A DNA stretch of 64,000 nucleotides, taken from assembly GCF_900451175.1 (NCBI RefSeq), contig NZ_UGJJ01000002.1, positions 496,001-560,000 of the forward strand, written 5' to 3'. Under the pieces are notes generated by a model, which did no database searches, was not told the origin of the DNA, and was given only the letters and a program-made list of their open reading frames with translations. Origin of the DNA: Kingella potus. Its GTDB lineage: Bacteria > Pseudomonadota > Gammaproteobacteria > Burkholderiales > Neisseriaceae. This document shows, in pieces, positions 59,918-64,000 of this stretch (its first letter is position 1; each line of letters begins with the position of its first letter). Made by a program: the position numbers and the translations under genes.

Positions 59918-60601
59918 ATGCTTACCCTCACCGATGAAATTCAAGAAGCCTTATCTACCGAACGCTTCGCACCTTATTTAAGCCAATGCGGCAATAATTT
60001 TGATGCCGCCTGCGAGCTTTATATATGGAACATGGCAGTATCGGGCGCGTTTTTCCCGTGGCTGAATATGGTGGAAATCGTATTGCGCAACCGCATCCAT
60101 TTTGCGCTTAGTGCCGTTCACGGCAGCAGATGGGTTTGGCAGCATGGTTTTATCAATACACTTCCCAAACCCAAACAAGGTTTCAATCCCAGAGACGAAT
60201 TAGCCGCTGTCGGCAAAAAATACGGCAAAACGCAGCAAACAGGCAAAGTCATCGCCGATTTGAATTTTGCCTTTTGGCAGCAGATGCTGAAAAAGAACCA
60301 GCTTCACACCTTATGGAACAAACACCTGTCCGCAGCCTTTCCCAATTTGGACCTTGCAAAAACAACCGATGCCAACCGCCAAACGCTTTACGACCATATT
60401 GAGCAAATACGGAAACTGCGCAACCGCATCGCCCATCACGAACCGATACACGAGCGCGATTTAAGCGGCGATTTGGACAGCATTCTGTATGTGCTTGGCG
60501 CGGCGCACTCGCAAGATTTCATCGGCTGGCTGAAACGCAGCCTGCCTTTTCACTTTGCAGAGACTTCATATATTGAAATCTTATTACAAAACAAACCGTA
60601 A
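59918..60601 (+). CDS. Abi-like HEPN-domain protein
   Basis: A 227-residue protein resembling the Abi_2-type abortive-infection family. The helix-rich N-terminus (FAPYLSQCGNNFDAACELYIWNMAVSGAFFPWLNMVEIVLRNRIHFAL) is family-typical; the C-terminal part holds the HEPN RNase motif R-N-x3-H in RKLRNRIAHHEPIHERDL (about residues 166-184). Members are thought to be RNA-cutting defence or toxin proteins. It has no ribosome-binding site of note, sits between the exporter and the FAD oxidoreductase of a polyene cluster, and is AT-richer than its neighbours. It is likely a passenger gene; activity is inferred from the motif. Confidence 0.78.
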   Translation: MLTLTDEIQEALSTERFAPYLSQCGNNFDAACELYIWNMAVSGAFFPWLNMVEIVLRNRIHFALSAVHGSRWVWQHGFINTLPKPKQGFNPRDELAAVGKKYGKTQQTGKVIADLNFAFWQQMLKKNQLHTLWNKHLSAAFPNLDLAKTTDANRQTLYDHIEQIRKLRNRIAHHEPIHERDLSGDLDSILYVLGAAHSQDFIGWLKRSLPFHFAETSYIEILLQNKP

Positions 60602-60623
60602 CTTTTTAAAAAAGGATAACAAA

Positions 60624-61865
60624 ATGTCTGAACAATTTGACATCGCCATCATCGGCGCAGGCCCCTCCGGCGCGGTTGCCGCCGCCTTGCTCAACAAACA
60701 AGGCTTCAACGTATGCGTGCTGGAAAAACAGCATTTTCCGCGCTTCGTCATCGGCGAAAGCCTGCTGCCGCACTGCATGAAAGCATTGGAAGAAGCAGGC
60801 TTTGCCGATGCCGTCCGCGCCGAAAAAAGTTTCCAGTTTAAAAACGGCGCAGCGTTTGCATGGGGCAGCCGCCGCACCGCCTTTGATTTCACCGACAAAT
60901 TTTCAGACGGCCCCGGCACCACCTTCCAAGTGCGCCGCGAAATATTTGACCAAATCCTGATTAACGAAGCCGCCAAACAAGGCGTGGAAGTGCGCTTCGG
61001 GCACGGCGTAACCGCCTTTGACAACAGCGGCGGCACCGCAAAACTGGCGGTGGAAAGCGACACAGGCGAAGCATACGAACTCACCGCCCGTTTCGTCTTG
61101 GATGCCAGCGGCTACGGGCGCGTGCTGCCGCGCCTTTTAGACTTGGAAACCCCGTCGCACCTGCCCCCGCGCATGGCGCACTTCACCCGCATCACCGACA
61201 ACATCACCGCCGATGCGGATTTTGACCGCGACAAAATCCTCATCACCACCCACCCCCGGCACCGCGACATCTGGTTTTGGACAATCCCTTTCGGCGACAA
61301 CACCTGCTCGCTCGGCGTAGTCGGCACGCCCGACAAACTCGCAGGCGAAGCGGAAACCGTGCTGAAAAAAATGGTGGGCGACTGCGCCCATTTTGTAGAA
61401 CTGTTTGCCCGCGCCGAATGGGAAAACGGCTTCCCCTACCGCACGATACAAGGCTATTCCGCCAACGTAAAAACGCTGCACGGCAAACATTTCGCCCTAT
61501 TGGGCAACGCCGCCGAATTTCTGGACCCCGTGTTCTCATCAGGCGTAACCATCGCCCTGCATTCCGCCAAACTCGCCGCCGACCTGCTGGGCAAACAGCT
61601 CAAAGGCGGCGCGGCAGACTGGCAGCGCGAATTTGCCGAACCGCTGATGGTGGGCGTAAACACCTTCCGCACCTATGTAAACGGCTGGTACGACCTACGC
61701 TTCCAAAACGTGCTGTACGCCCCCAACCGCGCCCCCGAAATCGGGCGCATGATTTCGTCCATCCTCGCAGGCTATGCGTGGGATACCGCAAACCCGTTTG
61801 TGGCGAAATCGGAACAACGCCTGAACACGCTGGCAGAGCTGGTGGGCGATTTGGCGTTTGAATAA
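60624..61865 (+). CDS. FAD-dependent oxidoreductase (halogenase-like) of the polyene cluster
   Basis: A 413-residue flavoprotein of the tryptophan halogenase / geranylgeranyl reductase-like group. The dinucleotide motif is FDIAIIGAGPSGAVAAALLNKQG (residues 5-27), with VIGESLLPHCMKALEEAG after it, and a GNAAEFLDPVFSSGVTIAL segment (about 290-310) as the second FAD-binding part. The WxWxIP motif that defines true halogenases is here as DIWFWTIPFG. Similar genes lie in aryl-polyene clusters, where their role is unclear. The AAAGGAT site is good. It starts 22 bases after the HEPN/Abi gene. A local AT-type uptake sequence follows. Confidence 0.85.
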   Translation: MSEQFDIAIIGAGPSGAVAAALLNKQGFNVCVLEKQHFPRFVIGESLLPHCMKALEEAGFADAVRAEKSFQFKNGAAFAWGSRRTAFDFTDKFSDGPGTTFQVRREIFDQILINEAAKQGVEVRFGHGVTAFDNSGGTAKLAVESDTGEAYELTARFVLDASGYGRVLPRLLDLETPSHLPPRMAHFTRITDNITADADFDRDKILITTHPRHRDIWFWTIPFGDNTCSLGVVGTPDKLAGEAETVLKKMVGDCAHFVELFARAEWENGFPYRTIQGYSANVKTLHGKHFALLGNAAEFLDPVFSSGVTIALHSAKLAADLLGKQLKGGAADWQREFAEPLMVGVNTFRTYVNGWYDLRFQNVLYAPNRAPEIGRMISSILAGYAWDTANPFVAKSEQRLNTLAELVGDLAFE

Positions 61866-62272
61866 CGGCTGGACGGCTTTGATGCCGTCTGAAAGCGGGT
61901 TTACGCGCTTCCGCGAAGCTAAAACCCTATGGCAAGCGATTGGCAAGCCGAAAGCGTTTCAGCTTCGCTGAAACCCGCTGCGCCCGTTTTCAGGCTGCCT
62001 TTCAGACGGCATCAAAGGCAGCCTGAAAATGTAATCCCCCCGCGAACTCTGTCCCCTCTCCCGCCTGCGGGGGAGGGCTAGGGTGGGGGCAAAACCGTCT
62101 GATGCTCTGGCAAACCCTGTTTCTGCCGAAACAGCACCCCCACCCCTCCCCCGCGCAAGCGCAGGAGAGGGAGCGGTTTTAGCTTCGCAGAAACCCGTAA
62201 ACTCGCTTTCAGACGGCATCAGGCAGCCTGAAAGCCCAAACCGCACACACTGCCCACCCCAAAGGACCCCCC
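61866..62272. repeat. Spacer rich in Kingella- and AT-type uptake sequences
   Basis: No gene is visible. ATGCCGTCTGAA occurs at about 61881; inverse Kingella-type (TTCAGGCTGCCT), inverse AT-type (TTCAGACGGCAT) and direct Kingella-type (AGGCAGCCTGAA) words lie in a row at about 61990-62031, and again at about 62206-62232. Two copies of the second repeat family (about 62049-62088 and 62138-62171) fill the middle. Confidence 0.75.
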
Positions 62273-62812
62273 ATGCGCCTTTTCCCGATAACCGCCGCGC
62301 TCGCCCTGGCCGCCTGCGCCGCGCTGCCCCATCCGCACACCCTGCCCACGCTGCCGCAGCAGGCGCAGTGGTTCAAGCTGGAACAAACCGATGCCGCAGG
62401 GCAAACGGTGCAGACCAGCCTGTTGGCGGTGGAGCAGCTTTCAGACGGCATCCGCTTTGTGCAGACCGATGCGCTCGGCGCGCCCGTTTCGCGCCAAACC
62501 GTCAGCCCGCGCGGCTGGCAAAACGACGGCTTCGTGATGCCCAACGCCCAATCGCGCCGCCTGTTTGCCGCGCTGCTGCCGCTGCTTGCCGCCGAACGCG
62601 CCGCCGCGCTGTATCCCGATGTGCGGCAGGTGCAGCCTGAAACGCCGTCCGCGCGGCATCAGGCGTTCTGCCCCGAAGACAGCGGCGCATTGTTCCGCTA
62701 CCGCCAGCGCGATTTGTGGTGCGTGGCGCACAAAGGCAGGCAGTTTGACATCCGCTTCCCCGACCAAACCCGCTGGATTGCCAGCCCGCTTGAAGAACAA
62801 CTTGAAGAATAA
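62273..62812 (+). CDS. DUF3261 family lipoprotein
   Basis: A 179-residue lipoprotein: MRLFPITAALALAACAALP has a lipobox (LAAC, Cys 15). The mature part matches DUF3261 proteins seen in aryl-polyene clusters: QQAQWFKLEQTDAAGQTVQTSLLAVEQLSDGIRFVQTDALGAPVSRQ (about residues 35-81), then FVMPNAQSRRLFAALLPLL and LFRYRQRDLWCVAHKGRQFDIRFPDQTRW. It is likely to work at the outer membrane with the MMPL exporter in moving the polyene lipid. The ketosynthase gene begins 3 bases after its stop. Confidence 0.85.
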   Translation: MRLFPITAALALAACAALPHPHTLPTLPQQAQWFKLEQTDAAGQTVQTSLLAVEQLSDGIRFVQTDALGAPVSRQTVSPRGWQNDGFVMPNAQSRRLFAALLPLLAAERAAALYPDVRQVQPETPSARHQAFCPEDSGALFRYRQRDLWCVAHKGRQFDIRFPDQTRWIASPLEEQLEE

Positions 62813-62815
62813 AAC

Positions 62816-64000
62816 ATGACCACCCCCGTTTATCTCAGCCGCCCCGCCGCCACCAGCGCGCTCGGCAGCGGTTTGCAAACCCATATCGACGCGCTGCTGA
62901 ACCCGTCCGCCCAATCGCCGCTGACCTTTTCCGAGCAATGGGTGCGCGGCAAAAGCCACGCATTCGGCGCGGCAAACGAAGCCCTGCGCCCCCTGCCGGC
63001 CGGTTTGCCGCCCGAACACGCCAGCCGCAACAACCAACTGCTCTGGCACGCCCTCGCCCAAATCGAGCCCGACATTCAGGCTGCCGCCGAGCGGTACGGC
63101 AGCCACCGCGTTGCCGTGGTCATCGGCACCTCCACCAGCGGCGCAGACGAAAACATCCCCCTGTTTGCCCACGCAGCCCAAGGCGGCGCATGGGCAGGGC
63201 AGCCGTTCAAGCAATTGCAGCACACCATGGGCGCGCCCGCCGAATTTGCCGCCCATGTTTACGGGCTGCACGGGCTGCGCTACACCGTGTCCACCGCCTG
63301 CACATCGGGTGCGCGCGCACTCATCAGCGCGGCAAGGCTGCTGCGTGCCAACCTTGCCGATGCCGTGCTGTGCGGCGGCGCGGACACCCTGTCGCCGCTC
63401 ACCATCAACGGCTTTGCCGCGCTGGAAGTGCTTTCAGACGGCATCGCCAACCCGTTTTCCGCCCGCCGCAACGGCATCAACATCGGCGAAGCCGCCGCCG
63501 CATTCGTGATGACGCGCGATGCCGATTTCGGCGGCGGAATGCAGCTTCTCGGCTACGGCGCAAGCAGCGATGCCCACCATATGTCCTCGCCGCGACCGGA
63601 CGGCTTGGGCGCGGCACAAGCGTTTCAGGCTGCCCTGCGCCACGCCGCGCTCGCGCCGCAAGACATCGGCTGGATAAACCTGCACGGCACGGGCACGCGC
63701 CACAACGACAGCATGGAAAGCCGCGCCGTCGCCCAAGTATTCGGCAGCCGCACGCCCTGCACCTCCACCAAACCCAGCACAGGGCACACACTCGGCGCGG
63801 CAGGCGCATTGGAAGCCGCGTTCGCATGGGGCATCGCCAGCCGCGACACCAATCCGCAAGGCAAACTGCCGCCGCAGCTTTGGGACAAACAGCCCGACCC
63901 CGAACTGCCGCCCATCGCGCTCACCGACAGCAGCAGCGCATGGCAGCACGCACGGCGGATTGCCGCCAGCTCATCGTTTGCCTTCGGCGGCAGCAACGCG
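62816..64000 (+). CDS. Beta-ketoacyl-ACP synthase of the polyene cluster (3' part beyond window)
   Basis: A ketosynthase whose end lies beyond the window; about 395 residues are visible. Catalytic residues of the KAS I/II type are present: Cys in TVSTACTSGARAL (about residue 165), His in NLHGTGTRHND (about 287) and His in STKPSTGHTLGAAGALEAAF (about 324). It condenses malonyl-ACP onto growing chains; in aryl-polyene clusters such enzymes extend the polyene. It starts 3 bases after the DUF3261 stop, so they are co-translated. An inverse AT-type uptake sequence is in frame near 63430. Confidence 0.92.
   Translation, partial: MTTPVYLSRPAATSALGSGLQTHIDALLNPSAQSPLTFSEQWVRGKSHAFGAANEALRPLPAGLPPEHASRNNQLLWHALAQIEPDIQAAAERYGSHRVAVVIGTSTSGADENIPLFAHAAQGGAWAGQPFKQLQHTMGAPAEFAAHVYGLHGLRYTVSTACTSGARALISAARLLRANLADAVLCGGADTLSPLTINGFAALEVLSDGIANPFSARRNGINIGEAAAAFVMTRDADFGGGMQLLGYGASSDAHHMSSPRPDGLGAAQAFQAALRHAALAPQDIGWINLHGTGTRHNDSMESRAVAQVFGSRTPCTSTKPSTGHTLGAAGALEAAFAWGIASRDTNPQGKLPPQLWDKQPDPELPPIALTDSSSAWQHARRIAASSSFAFGGSNA

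Overview
This 64-kb window is chromosomal DNA from a GC-rich member of the Neisseriaceae, most likely a commensal Neisseria of the N. elongata / N. bacilliformis type. This rests on three things. The 12-base DNA uptake sequence AGGCCGTCTGAA occurs many times on both strands, often as inverted pairs that double as terminators. The housekeeping genes are of Neisseria type (pilT/pilU, a DksA with most zinc cysteines missing, a synthase-type RelA, a FarR/NadR-like MarR regulator). A giant trimeric autotransporter with an ESPR-type signal peptide is present. The species is an inference. No plasmid, phage, integron, IS element or CRISPR array was seen.

Layout. 1-5.1 kb: end of lysS, a lipoprotein, ubiX, repeat-rich spacer, proS. 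5.5-7.5 kb: brnQ and a DUF805 membrane protein. 8.2-15.1 kb: pilU-pilT, the PLP protein yggS, a gene broken by an in-frame TAG, proC, dksA and an RNB-family ribonuclease. 15.6-18.3 kb: a DnaA-like ATPase without a DNA-binding domain, then a compact module of a PD-(D/E)XK nuclease-fold protein, a 53-residue protein and a divergent XRE regulator with two palindromic operators. 18.3-22.1 kb: grxB, a roadblock/LC7 protein and relA. 22.9-35.6 kb: an 11.7-kb trimeric autotransporter gene carrying four near-identical 1,224-bp tandem repeats, followed by a SmpA/OmlA-type lipoprotein and an L,D-transpeptidase-like protein. 35.9-38.3 kb: nadD and a beta-carbonic anhydrase (overlapping genes), a flavin reductase and farR/nadR. 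38.5-52.3 kb: transporters (AgcS, LysE, an amino-acid ABC permease), ribD and ribF, a FepA-like siderophore receptor, a LysR/DoxX/nitroreductase locus and several lipoproteins. 52.4-57.3 kb: murJ, tRNA-Lys(UUU), a small lipoprotein coupled to hemL, pyrH and a small secreted protein. 57.36 kb to the end: part of an aryl-polyene-type biosynthetic cluster (MMPL exporter, FAD oxidoreductase, DUF3261 lipoprotein, ketosynthase) with a HEPN/Abi-like gene between exporter and oxidoreductase.

Three patterns stand out. First, the uptake-sequence dialect changes at about 57.35 kb: the AG form gives way to Kingella-type (AGGCAGCCTGAA) and AT-type (ATGCCGTCTGAA) words, which marks the polyene segment as imported from another Neisseriaceae lineage. 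Second, spacers are filled with a two-hairpin repeat of about 100 bp that starts TAGGGTGTG and ends CACACCCTA, in places tandemly arrayed with uptake sequences. Third, uptake sequences reach into genes: they supply the stop codon and last residues of several proteins and sit directly before some start codons.

The best candidates for something undescribed are the XRE / nuclease-fold / 53-residue module at 16.4-18.2 kb and the HEPN/Abi gene embedded in the imported polyene cluster.
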